Shown here one piece after another: positions 8,314 to 16,277 of a DNA stretch of 35,068 nucleotides. Positions within the stretch are counted from its first letter, which is position 1. Each line of letters starts with the position of its first letter. A model generated the notes under the pieces. The model was not told where the DNA came from. It worked only from the letters and a program-made list of their open reading frames with translations, and made no database searches. This DNA is from Acidobacteriota bacterium (GTDB taxonomy: Bacteria > Acidobacteriota > Terriglobia > Terriglobales > Acidobacteriaceae). The position numbers and the translations under genes were made by a program. The DNA is taken from assembly GCA_003224855.1 (NCBI GenBank), contig QHZY01000015.1, forward strand, positions 1 through 35,068, given 5' to 3'.

Positions 8314-8466
8314 GCGCGTTATTTCCTCGCTTTGCAGGGTATTCATCAGGTACTTCTTCGAACTTAGCCCTTTGTTTACAGCGCTTCGGCATAAAATCGG
8401 TTTGTTTCGGTCCGGCAGCCCTTGCGAATGACACGGGCGAACCTGGGACAGGTCTAATGCCTGCAT

Positions 8467-9777
8467 CTATTTACCCACCCAATTTTCCAGTTCTCCAGTT
8501 GCACGAAGCAGCATGATGCGGCTCTTCTCCAGTTCGAATTTCATATCCTGCAGAGAGAGGTAACGCTCGTTGACCTGTTGCTGGGCATCCGCGACATCGG
8601 CAAAAGCGCCCGATCCGCTATTCAGCCTGATCTGCAGCGACTCCAGATTAGTCTGGGCCAATTGACTCTCGAGCTCCGCCACTTGTTGTGCCGCGCTCAG
8701 TTGCTCAACCGAGCGTTGCAGTCGAAGCGTCTCCTCGGATACCTGGTTCCTGGCAGCAATGGCATCGCTTTTCGCTTTTACCGCCTCGGCATCGGCCGCC
8801 TGCGCATGGGCATGTTGAGCGGGATTCAGAAACGGAAATCTTATGGCCACGCCGAGGGTTGCGTTGTGGCGCTGAAATGAATTGGGCTGGAAGAATTTGT
8901 CGTAATTGTTGTAAGTAGCCAGTAGCGCATACTGGGCGGCGAAGTCTACCGACGGAAGCATAGACCGGTGCTCGCCGCGCGCGCGCAGAGAATACGCGGT
9001 GGCTCGAATCTGCGCGGCTTCCGCTGCCGGGCTGGCCGCCATCGCCTTGGCAGAAAGATCTTCTTCCTGTCGTACCTCGGGCAATGCAGGCGGCGCATCC
9101 ATGTTGTCGAAAGCAGCCGTGGCAAGCCCGGTCAGTTGCGACAGGTGTCGCTTTAGTACGTCGATCGAGCCATTGGCCTGGGTCAGCCGCAATCTCAAGC
9201 GGGCCGTATTCAGCCGTGCTTTTGTCTTCAGCGTCGGGTTGTCCACGCCTTCCTGAACTCTCTGCGCGGCCGCCTGTTCTGCCTTACCCGCGTCTTCGAA
9301 CTGCTGCTGCAGGTATGTGCTCAGGTTGCGCCATTTGGTCAATTCGGCATAGGCAATGGCGGTGTCCTGAATTACCTGGTTGCGCTGGTCTTTACTCTGA
9401 GCTGCACTCGCCTGATAGTCGGCCCGGGCGGCACGAATAAAATCCCGCAGCGCTGGGTTGATCAGGGCGGATTGCGCGGTGAGATTGACCAGGGAAGGCG
9501 CAGCTCCTTCCAGACTGAGTGGATATCCCCACGACGCACCCAATCCTGACCCGAGAAGAAACTGTGGCAGGTATTGGTTGCGGGCTTCGTGCAAAGAGGC
9601 AAAGGCGCGTTGCTGGTCGGCGCCCGACGCGGCGCTGGCCGTACTGTGCGCGAGTGCAAGATCAACCACCTGTTTGAGGGTCAGCGGATCTGCGGCGTGC
9701 AAAAAACCGTGCGCCCCGAAAAACAGCGCCAGAATCGCGCAGGCACGCGTCAACCGCGAGCTTGAACATGCTTTCAT
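8467..9777 (-). CDS. TolC-type outer-membrane efflux protein
   Basis: A 436-residue outer-membrane factor. A signal peptide (ACAILALFFGAHGFLHA) is followed by mature sequence starting ADPLTLKQVVDLAL, the usual entry of the OEP fold. Two long Ala/Gln-rich coiled-coil hairpins follow, each preceding a beta segment (about residues 50-240 and 250-430). Such proteins form trimeric channels through the outer membrane that dock on a periplasmic adaptor. The ATG at 9777 is preferred over a GTG at 9786 because AAGGTG sits upstream at suitable spacing. It lies 65 bases after the TPR gene and shares strand with the HlyD-type adaptor, so the three probably form one unit. The matching transporter is not adjacent. 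Confidence 0.9.
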   Translation of the reverse strand: MKACSSSRLTRACAILALFFGAHGFLHAADPLTLKQVVDLALAHSTASAASGADQQRAFASLHEARNQYLPQFLLGSGLGASWGYPLSLEGAAPSLVNLTAQSALINPALRDFIRAARADYQASAAQSKDQRNQVIQDTAIAYAELTKWRNLSTYLQQQFEDAGKAEQAAAQRVQEGVDNPTLKTKARLNTARLRLRLTQANGSIDVLKRHLSQLTGLATAAFDNMDAPPALPEVRQEEDLSAKAMAASPAAEAAQIRATAYSLRARGEHRSMLPSVDFAAQYALLATYNNYDKFFQPNSFQRHNATLGVAIRFPFLNPAQHAHAQAADAEAVKAKSDAIAARNQVSEETLRLQRSVEQLSAAQQVAELESQLAQTNLESLQIRLNSGSGAFADVADAQQQVNERYLSLQDMKFELEKSRIMLLRATGELENWVGK

Positions 9778-9842
9778 TGCGCTCACCTTTTTTTAAGGAG
9801 ATGGCCGAATAAGGTCGGAATTGTACCTGTCGCGGTTACCAA

Positions 9843-10808
9843 TTATCGATTGACTCGAGCCAGTGCTTCTTTGGCGCGGCCAAAGCCTTTGGCCAGAGAA
9901 AGGGCAGCCTGATATTCGCGCGCCGCGCCCTGCTTGTCGCCCTGTTTTTCCAAAGCGCTGCCCAGAAGGTAGTGCGCCTTGAAAGCCGGCGCCTGTTCCA
10001 CAAATTCTCCCGATGCCAGATAGCGGCGAAGCAATTGTGTCGCAGCGGGATAATTGCGTCCACTGCGAATCAGAATCTCGCCTGACTCCATCAGCACCTC
10101 CGGATGATCAATCTGTGCCTGCGTGGCTTTGGTAATGGTTTGCTCCATTTCATCCCAGCGCTGGGTATGGCGGTAAAACAAAGCCAGATTGAACCATGCC
10201 AGTGCACTGCCATGGCTGGCGTCAACCGCAGCGCGATACTCTCTTTCCGCAGTCGCCGGGTCTTTTTTCTTCTCGGCGATGCGGGCATTCACCCAATGTG
10301 CCCTGGCCGGAGCGCTGCGCGCGAGTATCTGCGACTGGGCCTCGGCCTTGTCCCGGCCTCCACCCACAATCCCTGGAGCCTCCAGATAGAACTCGGCCAG
10401 ATCGGTGCGCGCCTCGGCATTATCAGGACTTAGCTGCACGGCGCGCTCAAATTCATTGCGCACCTTCTTGGCCAGGCCGGCTGCGGACAAAAAACTGGAG
10501 GCATCGGCCTTCTCTCCATAAATCCGTCCCAGCCACATGTGATAAGTCGCATTATTGGGGTCGAGCGAGACTGCCTGCTCACAGGCTGCTATGCCGCGGT
10601 CCCAATCCTCCAGACTGAAGTACGCCCGGCACAACAGATTTTGTAACTTTGCATCCTGAGGAGAGCTTCTTATCTCGCCTTGCAAGGTGTTGATGGCATC
10701 ATCCACCCGGCCCGCCGCCAGCATGCCGGGGGCATTGTCAGCTGCGGGCGCCAGAGAAGCCGCTGCCAACGCACACAGCAATATGGTCGATTTGAAAGCC
10801 GTTTTCAT
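9843..10808 (-). CDS. Secreted tetratricopeptide-repeat protein
   Basis: A 321-residue protein with a clear signal peptide (MKTAFKSTILLCALAAASLAPAADN) and about seven or eight TPR-like helical pairs covering the rest. Examples include YFSLEDWDRGIAACEQAVSLDP and GSALAWFNLALFYRHTQRW. There is no catalytic motif, so it is likely a periplasmic scaffold. It starts two bases after the stop of the HlyD-type adaptor gene and precedes the TolC-type gene. That position suggests it helps assemble or regulate the envelope-spanning complex. Neither the partner nor the cargo can be read from the sequence. No lipobox cysteine is visible near the cleavage site. Confidence 0.85.
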   Translation of the reverse strand: MKTAFKSTILLCALAAASLAPAADNAPGMLAAGRVDDAINTLQGEIRSSPQDAKLQNLLCRAYFSLEDWDRGIAACEQAVSLDPNNATYHMWLGRIYGEKADASSFLSAAGLAKKVRNEFERAVQLSPDNAEARTDLAEFYLEAPGIVGGGRDKAEAQSQILARSAPARAHWVNARIAEKKKDPATAEREYRAAVDASHGSALAWFNLALFYRHTQRWDEMEQTITKATQAQIDHPEVLMESGEILIRSGRNYPAATQLLRRYLASGEFVEQAPAFKAHYLLGSALEKQGDKQGAAREYQAALSLAKGFGRAKEALARVNR

Positions 10809-10810
10809 AC

Positions 10811-12058
10811 TCAGGGCGTCACTTTCACCTGTTGACCGTCACGCAGAGGCTTTCCGTTCATGGGAGCGATCGCCAGCAGCGCGTTGTCTGTGATTCCTGC
10901 CGTCACTTCCACCTGGGTGAGATTGGAGATTCCGGTCTGCACATTGCGCCGCTGCAAAGCATCATTGGTGATCTGGAACACATAGGTCTGGTTGTCGTCC
11001 ACTCGTACTGCTTCGCGCGGGGCGGTCAAGACATTTTGATGCTCCGTGGCCACGATGGTCACTCCGACATTGATATTTGGAAGCAGCCTGAAATCCTTGT
11101 TCTCTACCAGGCAGGTAGTCTCACCAACATTGCGCGTGCCGCGAAGTTTCACGCTGGCGGGTACCGAGGCGATGGAACCTTGCCACTCACGTCCCGGCAA
11201 CGCGTCCCAGGTAACCTCAATCCGCTGCCCCGGTGACAGTCGGCCGATATCGGGCTCATCCACAAAAGCCCGCACCACTACCTTCGAAAGATCCGCCAGT
11301 TGCAGGATGAGGTCTCCGGGGTTGACATACGCGCCTGGACGCACCGGAAGGGAATACACGATTCCGTCAAACGGCGCCCTGATGTTAAGTTGCGCCAGCA
11401 CATTCTCGGCAGCGGAATACGCGCTCTGCGCTTCTGATTGTTGCGCCTCTACCCGGGAAATTTCCGCACGCGAATAACGGTCCCCTTTTTTCTGCTGCAG
11501 CAGTTTCAGGTTCGCTTCGGCAGTGGCCAGCTGATCCTGCGCGGCTTTCACTTCGCCCGGCGAGGCTGCGCCGTTCTGCTGCAATCGCTGAAGCGCTTCA
11601 AAATTGCGCTGGGCGGCATCCCGATCGGCTTGAGCTTTGACCATCTGCGCCTGCAAGGTCAGAACCTCTTCACGATTGCCGCCGCTTTCCACTGCGCTTG
11701 ACTCCGCCTGCGCCGATCGCACCTGCGCTAGCGCCTTGGCAGCATCACTGCGCGCGGCCGCATCATCCAACTGCACCAGAAGCTGACCTTTTTTAACGCG
11801 ATCGCCCTCTTTGATCAAAACTCGCTTTACAGTTGTTCCTGCCGGCGCGTGCGCTTCAAAATTTGCTATCGGCTCAACTTTACCGTTGGTGGAAATAACA
11901 CTTCGGATGCTGCCCCGTGATGCCCGAACGGTGCGCACCGGGACCACATCCCCGTGCGACATGAACGAAGCCATCAGGACGACCGCCAACACCACTGCCC
12001 CGGCCACCACCAGCAATCGATGGCGCGCAAAAAAGCCGTTATTTCCGTTCGATGCCAT
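10811..12058 (-). CDS. HlyD/MacA-type periplasmic adaptor (membrane fusion protein)
   Basis: A 415-residue adaptor. One N-terminal transmembrane helix (about residues 13-32) is followed by a first half-lipoyl segment (HAPAGTTVKRVLIKEGDRVKKGQLLVQLD). A long alpha-hairpin of about 140 residues follows. Then come the second lipoyl half (NIRAPFDGIVYSLPVRPGAYVNPGDLI), a beta-barrel domain, and a membrane-proximal domain ending GKPLRDGQQVKV. This architecture joins an inner-membrane ABC or RND pump to TolC. The class resembles MacA, which pairs with MacB-type permeases; such permeases occur 8 kb away on the other strand. It is the first gene of the HlyD-TPR-TolC unit and is divergent from queF, with 137 bases between. 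Confidence 0.9.
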   Translation of the reverse strand: MASNGNNGFFARHRLLVVAGAVVLAVVLMASFMSHGDVVPVRTVRASRGSIRSVISTNGKVEPIANFEAHAPAGTTVKRVLIKEGDRVKKGQLLVQLDDAAARSDAAKALAQVRSAQAESSAVESGGNREEVLTLQAQMVKAQADRDAAQRNFEALQRLQQNGAASPGEVKAAQDQLATAEANLKLLQQKKGDRYSRAEISRVEAQQSEAQSAYSAAENVLAQLNIRAPFDGIVYSLPVRPGAYVNPGDLILQLADLSKVVVRAFVDEPDIGRLSPGQRIEVTWDALPGREWQGSIASVPASVKLRGTRNVGETTCLVENKDFRLLPNINVGVTIVATEHQNVLTAPREAVRVDDNQTYVFQITNDALQRRNVQTGISNLTQVEVTAGITDNALLAIAPMNGKPLRDGQQVKVTP

Positions 12059-12195
12059 GCTCTGCGACGTAGTTAATTTAACACTCGTTCCCGGTTAAAT
12101 ACTCGGAACCAGTCTTATATTCTTAGATGCCAGGCCCGTGCCTTCGACACAAAACAAAGCGGTTATCAGGCTGCCTGGGTGTTTAGAATAGGTAG

Positions 12196-12591
12196 ATGAA
12201 CAAGGTGGCCGCATATACGCACCAGCACGCATCGGCCGGGCTGGAGCAGAAATTTCCAGAGATTGAAACCTGGCCGAACCAGTTTGCCGGTTATGAAATC
12301 GTCATTGATGACCCGGAGTTTACTTCCGTCTGCCCCAAGACCGGACTGCCTGATTTCGGAACCATCACTCTTCGCTACTGTCCTGACCGGCTCTGCCTGG
12401 AACTGAAGTCTTACAAAGAATATCTACAGTGCTACCGCAACGTAGGCATCTTCCAGGAAAACGTTGTAAATCGCGTTCTGGAGGATGTGGCGCAATGGGC
12501 GAAACCAGTCTGGGCGGAAGTAAAGGGCGAATTTCGACCACGGGGCGGTATTTCCACCGTCGTAGTTGCAAAATGGCCGCGTCCCAGATGA
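12196..12591 (+). CDS. queF: NADPH-dependent 7-cyano-7-deazaguanine reductase QueF
   Basis: A 131-residue single-domain (YkvM-type) QueF. It shows the catalytic cysteine in TSVCPKTGLPDFG (Cys about residue 45) and the diagnostic QueF segment CLELKSYKEYLQCYRN, with FQENVVNRVLED after it. The enzyme reduces the nitrile preQ0 to the amine preQ1 in the queuosine tRNA-modification pathway. Length is normal for the short QueF class, and start context (TAGGTAG before ATG) is acceptable. No other queuosine gene is nearby. I searched the 137-base upstream region for a preQ1 riboswitch pattern and saw none that I could support. Confidence 0.95.
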   Translation: MNKVAAYTHQHASAGLEQKFPEIETWPNQFAGYEIVIDDPEFTSVCPKTGLPDFGTITLRYCPDRLCLELKSYKEYLQCYRNVGIFQENVVNRVLEDVAQWAKPVWAEVKGEFRPRGGISTVVVAKWPRPR

Positions 12592-12734
12592 ATTTTCGGC
12601 ACTATTTTAAGCGTCTTTTTCATCGAAATCGGTTGTAGAATTAAGAGGTGTTCGATAGCTGCACGATGTGCAGGTCAGGCCGCCTCCCCGACAACTCTAA
12701 TCCACTTGCTACTTCCATCTGAGGCTGCCAAGCG

Positions 12735-13952
12735 ATGACCGCCCGCAAGGCGCAAGTCGCATTCGTGTCCGCGATCCTGCTGCTGCTGCTGAGCGGCGTA
12801 GCGGCCCTGCTTGCCTTCATGAACCTGCGTCGCGGTGAAAAACTGGTCGGCCACACCCACGCTGTTAAAGACTCGATCTCCGAAGTCGAGTCGCTCGGCG
12901 CCCGGCTCTCTCGATCGATGCTGGCCTACGTGCTTTCCGGTGACGAACGCTTTCTGGGCGAATACCAGACCAACCTGCCCTCTCTGCCCGAAGCGCTGGA
13001 CGGTCTGCAAAAGAAGACTGCCGACAATCCATTGCAGCGCACCAATGTCTCTCGTCTGACAGAAATGAGTGGCGAACGGATGGAGCTATGGAAGAGCGCG
13101 ATCGAGTTGAGGAAGAGCGGCACACCCGGCCGCGCCGAGCAGGAGGCTTATGCTTCCCGCAGCCTGGCGCTCGGGACCCGCATCGCAGAAATCACCCGTG
13201 CTATGAAAGACGAGGAAGAGGAATTGCTTGGCGAACGGCGGCAATCGGCAGATCGCCTGTTCAGGCTGACTTTGGCCATTATCGTCGGTGTGTTCGGCGC
13301 GGCTCTGGTCTTATTTTGTATTCACTACCGTCTGCTGCGCGGTGAACTGGCACGGCGCTAGCTGCCCGTTAATCCGGCCGATTCCCGCCAGGCGGCGCTG
13401 CTGGAAGATTGTGTGCGTATGACTGATCAATGCATCGGCGAGACTCGCACCATGTCATACCTGCTGCATCCGCCCTTGCTGGATGAATCGGGGGTAGCTT
13501 CCGCCGCGGAGTGGTATGTGAATGGTTTCGCGCAGCGCAGCGGTGTCTCCGTCAAGCTCGACTTGCCGAAAGAGAAACTGCGCCTGCCCCCGGCAGTTGA
13601 GCTCACTCTGTTTCGCATACTGCAGGAAAGCCTGACCAACATTCATCGGCACTCCAAAAGTCCCAGCGCCGATGTCTGTCTGACCATTGAATCCAGGCGG
13701 GCGGTGCTCAGCGTCAAAGATGCGGGGACCGGAATGCCGGAGCATTTTCTGGTCCGCTTTCATCGCGATGGTACGGGCGCTGGCGTCGGACTCACCGGCA
13801 TCAGCGAGCGCGTGCGCGAGCTGGGCGGCCACCTCGAAATAAACTCCTCATCAAGCGGCACCACTGTTATGGCAGTCATTCCTCTCACTCCCGAGCAGAT
13901 CGAATATGTGGACATTTCTGCTACCGCCAAACAGCATGGTTCCGCTGCGTAG
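12735..13952 (+). pseudogene. CHASE3 sensor histidine kinase with in-frame stop and loss of the phospho-acceptor region
   Basis: The first 208 codons encode a helix, a CHASE3-type periplasmic sensor domain (for example RSMLAYVLSGDERFLGEYQ), a second helix (about residues 177-195) and the start of a cytoplasmic linker, ending at a TAG at 13359-13361. The same frame continues after the stop with LLEDCVRMTDQCIGETRTMSYLLHPPLLDESG and a full HATPase domain. That domain shows the N-box ESLTNIHRHS, DAGTGMP and GAGVGLTGISERV. This belongs to the NarL-type HisKA_3 kinase class. The segment that should carry the HisKA_3 phospho-acceptor (typically ELHD) is absent between the two parts. Frame is preserved across the junction, so an internal deletion rather than a frameshift is likely. 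If two proteins are made, a second start at 13413 is possible. No partner response regulator is adjacent. Confidence 0.8.
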
Positions 13953-13982
13953 CTTCGGTTCGAGCATCCGACGTTTCTGGCT

Positions 13983-14456
13983 TCACAACGTCTTGCGGTA
14001 ATGCACACAACGATCGACCACTTCGTACCCCAGCGCTTCATGCACACGTTGCGAAACTTCATTATCGATCCAGGTATCTGAGGCCACCTCAATGCATCCC
14101 TGGCTGCGTGCCCAGTCTTCCGCCGCGGCCAAAAGTTTCCGGCCTATTCCTCTGGTGCGATAGCTTTCAGCAACGTACCACCCCTCGATATAGCCCACCG
14201 GACGCGAGGGGTTGCAGCCGTCCGCGTGGGAGCGCAAATCAACTTCCAAAAAACCGGCTAGCATACGATCACCCACATCGGCGACCAGGATGATGAGCGG
14301 CAGCGTTGTGACTGGCTTGCCTTCGAGAATCAACGCAAGCTCCCGGGCATGTTGCTCGGCGGAAGCGTCGGGCCACAGCGCCTCGCACATGCGCGCCAGT
14401 TGGTCGCAATCAGAGAGTTGAGCCCGCCTGATGAAAATATCCGGCACGTAGGCCAT
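13983..14456 (-). CDS. GNAT acetyltransferase resembling aminoglycoside 6'-N-acetyltransferases
   Basis: A 157-residue GNAT protein. The acetyl-CoA pyrophosphate loop is YRTRGIGRKLL (about residues 107-117). It is preceded by PVGYIEGWYVAESY and followed by EVASDTWIDNEVSQRVHEALGYEVVDRCVHYRK. The order 'P.-G.-EG.YV', 'EVASD...DN..S...H..LG' and 'V.Y.K' is the pattern of the AAC(6')-I group, which acetylates the 6'-amine of aminoglycosides. Sequence alone cannot show whether this chromosomal, environmental version confers resistance or acts on another amine. It converges on the broken kinase gene with 30 bases between. No cassette, integron or mobile element is visible around it. Confidence 0.85.
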   Translation of the reverse strand: MAYVPDIFIRRAQLSDCDQLARMCEALWPDASAEQHARELALILEGKPVTTLPLIILVADVGDRMLAGFLEVDLRSHADGCNPSRPVGYIEGWYVAESYRTRGIGRKLLAAAEDWARSQGCIEVASDTWIDNEVSQRVHEALGYEVVDRCVHYRKTL

Positions 14457-14539
14457 CGTAACCGAAATCAGTTTGTAGAACCCGCCAGCCTACATCCGGC
14501 ATGATTGCCGAGACTGGTAGACTAAATAATTAAGTTATT

Positions 14540-14616
14540 GGCCCCGTAGCTCAGTTGGATAGAGCAGCGGTTTCCTAAACCGTTGGTCGGCGGTTCGACT
14601 CCGCCCGGGGCCTCCA
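14540..14616 (+). tRNA. tRNA-Arg (anticodon CCT)
   Basis: A full cloverleaf can be folded. The acceptor stem GGCCCCG pairs with CGGGGCC, and the D arm is GCTC...GAGC. The anticodon stem GCGGT/ACCGT (one G-U pair) closes a seven-base loop TTCCTAA, giving anticodon CCT. The T arm is GGCGG-TTCGACT-CCGCC. CCA is encoded at 14614-14616. The discriminator position 14613 is T, where arginine tRNAs usually have A or G. It reads AGG codons. It converges on the sigma-factor gene. Confidence 0.96.
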
Positions 14617-14661
14617 GTTCTCAGAAAATTTTGCAGTAGCGCCTTTCGCGAAGACGAGAAA

Positions 14662-15318
14662 TTACAGTTCCCTCCAGCCGCTTCCTGAATCCGCACTGCG
14701 ACCGGAACCAGGCTCTGCGTCGGCAAATTCTTCCGCTTGATGAAAGTATTTGCTCAACCTTTCGCGAAGCTGCAACCGTGCTCGCCACGAGCGGGCCTTG
14801 ACCGCGGCCACACTCAGCCCCAGTGCCTTCGCCGCCTGCTCCAGTGAGAGTCCCTCAATGTCTCGCAGCACGAAAACCACTCTCAAACTCGGACCCAGCT
14901 CGTGTAAGGTTCTGCGAAGGATCTCCTGCAACTCGGTAGCTCTATATAGTTCCTCCGGATTCGGAGCCCAATCCGCGACATCGATCGGGAGTTGTTCTTC
15001 TTCTGCCTCAAAATCGTTGTCGATAGAAGTCTCTGCTATCTGGCGCCGCTTTCGCAGCTTCATCAAAGACTCGTTCAAAGCAATACGGATCAGCCAGGTG
15101 GAGAATTTTGAATTCTCCCGGAATTGTTCCAGGTTTCGAAAGGCCTTCAGAAACGCCTCCTGAACCACGTCCTGGGCGTCTTCCCGGTTGCGGGTGAGGT
15201 GTTGAGCGATACGAAACAGCTGGCGGTCGTATCGCTTTACCAGCTCCTCGAAGGCAGCGATATCCCCCATTTTGCTGGCATGCACCAGGGACAGGTCATC
15301 GCTTGCGGTTCCGTTCAT
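14662..15318 (-). CDS. ECF-type RNA polymerase sigma factor (sigma-70 family)
   Basis: A 218-residue ECF sigma factor. Region 2 covers about residues 18-85 (FEELVKRYDRQLFRIAQHL, then DVVQEAFLKAFRNL and FSTWLIRIALN). Region 4 covers about residues 130-185, with ELGPSLRVVFVLRDIEGLS and a helix-turn-helix EQAAKALGLSVAAVKARSWR. A 27-residue polar tail follows region 4. The ATG at 15318 is preferred; a GTG at 15345 adds nine residues. ECF factors are normally paired with an anti-sigma gene downstream, but here the next feature is a tRNA on the other strand, so no anti-sigma partner is visible. The gene upstream on the same strand is an OmpR-type DNA-binding protein, 83 bases away. Confidence 0.93.
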   Translation of the reverse strand: MNGTASDDLSLVHASKMGDIAAFEELVKRYDRQLFRIAQHLTRNREDAQDVVQEAFLKAFRNLEQFRENSKFSTWLIRIALNESLMKLRKRRQIAETSIDNDFEAEEEQLPIDVADWAPNPEELYRATELQEILRRTLHELGPSLRVVFVLRDIEGLSLEQAAKALGLSVAAVKARSWRARLQLRERLSKYFHQAEEFADAEPGSGRSADSGSGWREL

Positions 15319-15401
15319 GGCAAATTGCGCTGGTTGCTGACACACATGCTTTTCTCGTTTCTCCAGTTCCGGCCCGATGCTGGATCAGTTCGGGCCCCAG
15401 G

Positions 15402-16073
15402 CTAGGGCACGAATCTGTACCCGACCCGGTGAACGGTTCGAAAATGAACCGGGCGGGCCGGATCTTTTTCAAGTTTCTGGCGCAGTTTCAAGACGTGGTT
15501 GTCGACCGTACGGGTCTCAGGGTAGTCCTGATATCCCCACGCCTCATTCAGCAATTCGCCCCGCGAAAACACTCGATCTGGATTTGACAGGAAGCATTTG
15601 AGAGTTTTGAACTCCTGGACAGTCAGGGGGATTGGTTCACCTGACGATCGACTCACTTTCATTCTCGTAAAATCAATGCAAATATCCGCAAACCGGGCGA
15701 CATTACGCCTGGCTTGGGAATCAGAATCACGAACGAACTCCAGGACGCGGGCGATCAGTTCTTTCCAGCTGAAAGGTAAAAGAACCGCTGGCCCGGCAGC
15801 GAAAACCGGCTCCGCCGAGGATTTTCGGATAGTTTCCCACTCACGCCGGCGGACCAGTGCCACCTGGTAGTTATCCGATTCAAACATGTTCGGGAGAGCC
15901 AGAGGGTGCCGGGGATTGTCGCCGGGTGCCGAATTAGTTCCGATCTCCTTCGTGATCTCGGAGAATGACAACTCACGGTCTCGATCGTGTGGGTTGATCG
16001 GCATGAATTCTTGTCGTGTACGCTGCCCCATGCGCTGTGGATAACGGAAATTCAGCGAACTCTCATTTGCCAT
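15402..16073 (-). CDS. OmpR-type winged-helix regulator with a degenerate, largely missing receiver domain
   Basis: A 223-residue protein. The C-terminal half is a clear OmpR/PhoB effector domain (about residues 125-223): PIPLTVQEFKTLKCFLSNPDRVFSR, LLNEAWGYQDYPETRTVDNHVLKLRQKL and HRVGYRFVP. Just before it, AVLLPFSWKELIARVLEFVRD looks like the last helix of a receiver domain ('KPF...EL.ARV'). The first 90 residues are polar and low in structure and show no phospho-acceptor Asp, DD pair or switch Thr and Lys. It therefore probably binds DNA without classic phosphorylation. The ATG at 16073 has an AGGGA-like site upstream; a longer frame opens at 16112. It is divergent from the winged-helix/TPR gene. 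Confidence 0.85.
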   Translation of the reverse strand: MANESSLNFRYPQRMGQRTRQEFMPINPHDRDRELSFSEITKEIGTNSAPGDNPRHPLALPNMFESDNYQVALVRRREWETIRKSSAEPVFAAGPAVLLPFSWKELIARVLEFVRDSDSQARRNVARFADICIDFTRMKVSRSSGEPIPLTVQEFKTLKCFLSNPDRVFSRGELLNEAWGYQDYPETRTVDNHVLKLRQKLEKDPARPVHFRTVHRVGYRFVP

Positions 16074-16277
16074 CGTCCGGTCCCTTCCACCGCCAGCGTT
16101 GGCTGCAAGCACTGCGGCGTGCTCAGTGCGCTTGATCCAGCTGCGCGACAGGTTTATACGTCGGGTGACCTTGCGTCAATTCACTGCAACTTTTCCCTGC
16201 ATAAGCAATACATTTCCAGATAAGTTGCTGATTCTGCGTTATCTATTGATCGATATGTCCTGGCACGTTGTACAAAC

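Noticed and set aside
12059-12195. preQ1 riboswitch before queF
   Set aside because: I could not find the short stem-loop and A-rich tail pattern; the only pairing seen is a weak CAGGC/GCCTG hairpin with a one-base loop.
13359-13361. TAG read through as an amino acid (for example pyrrolysine) in the sensor kinase
   Set aside because: The acceptor-histidine region is missing at the same place, which read-through would not restore; there is no sign of a recoding element.
13983-14616. Gene cassette or genomic-island boundary made of the AAC(6')-like gene and the tRNA
   Set aside because: No integrase, attachment-site repeat of the tRNA 3' end or attC-like structure is visible nearby.
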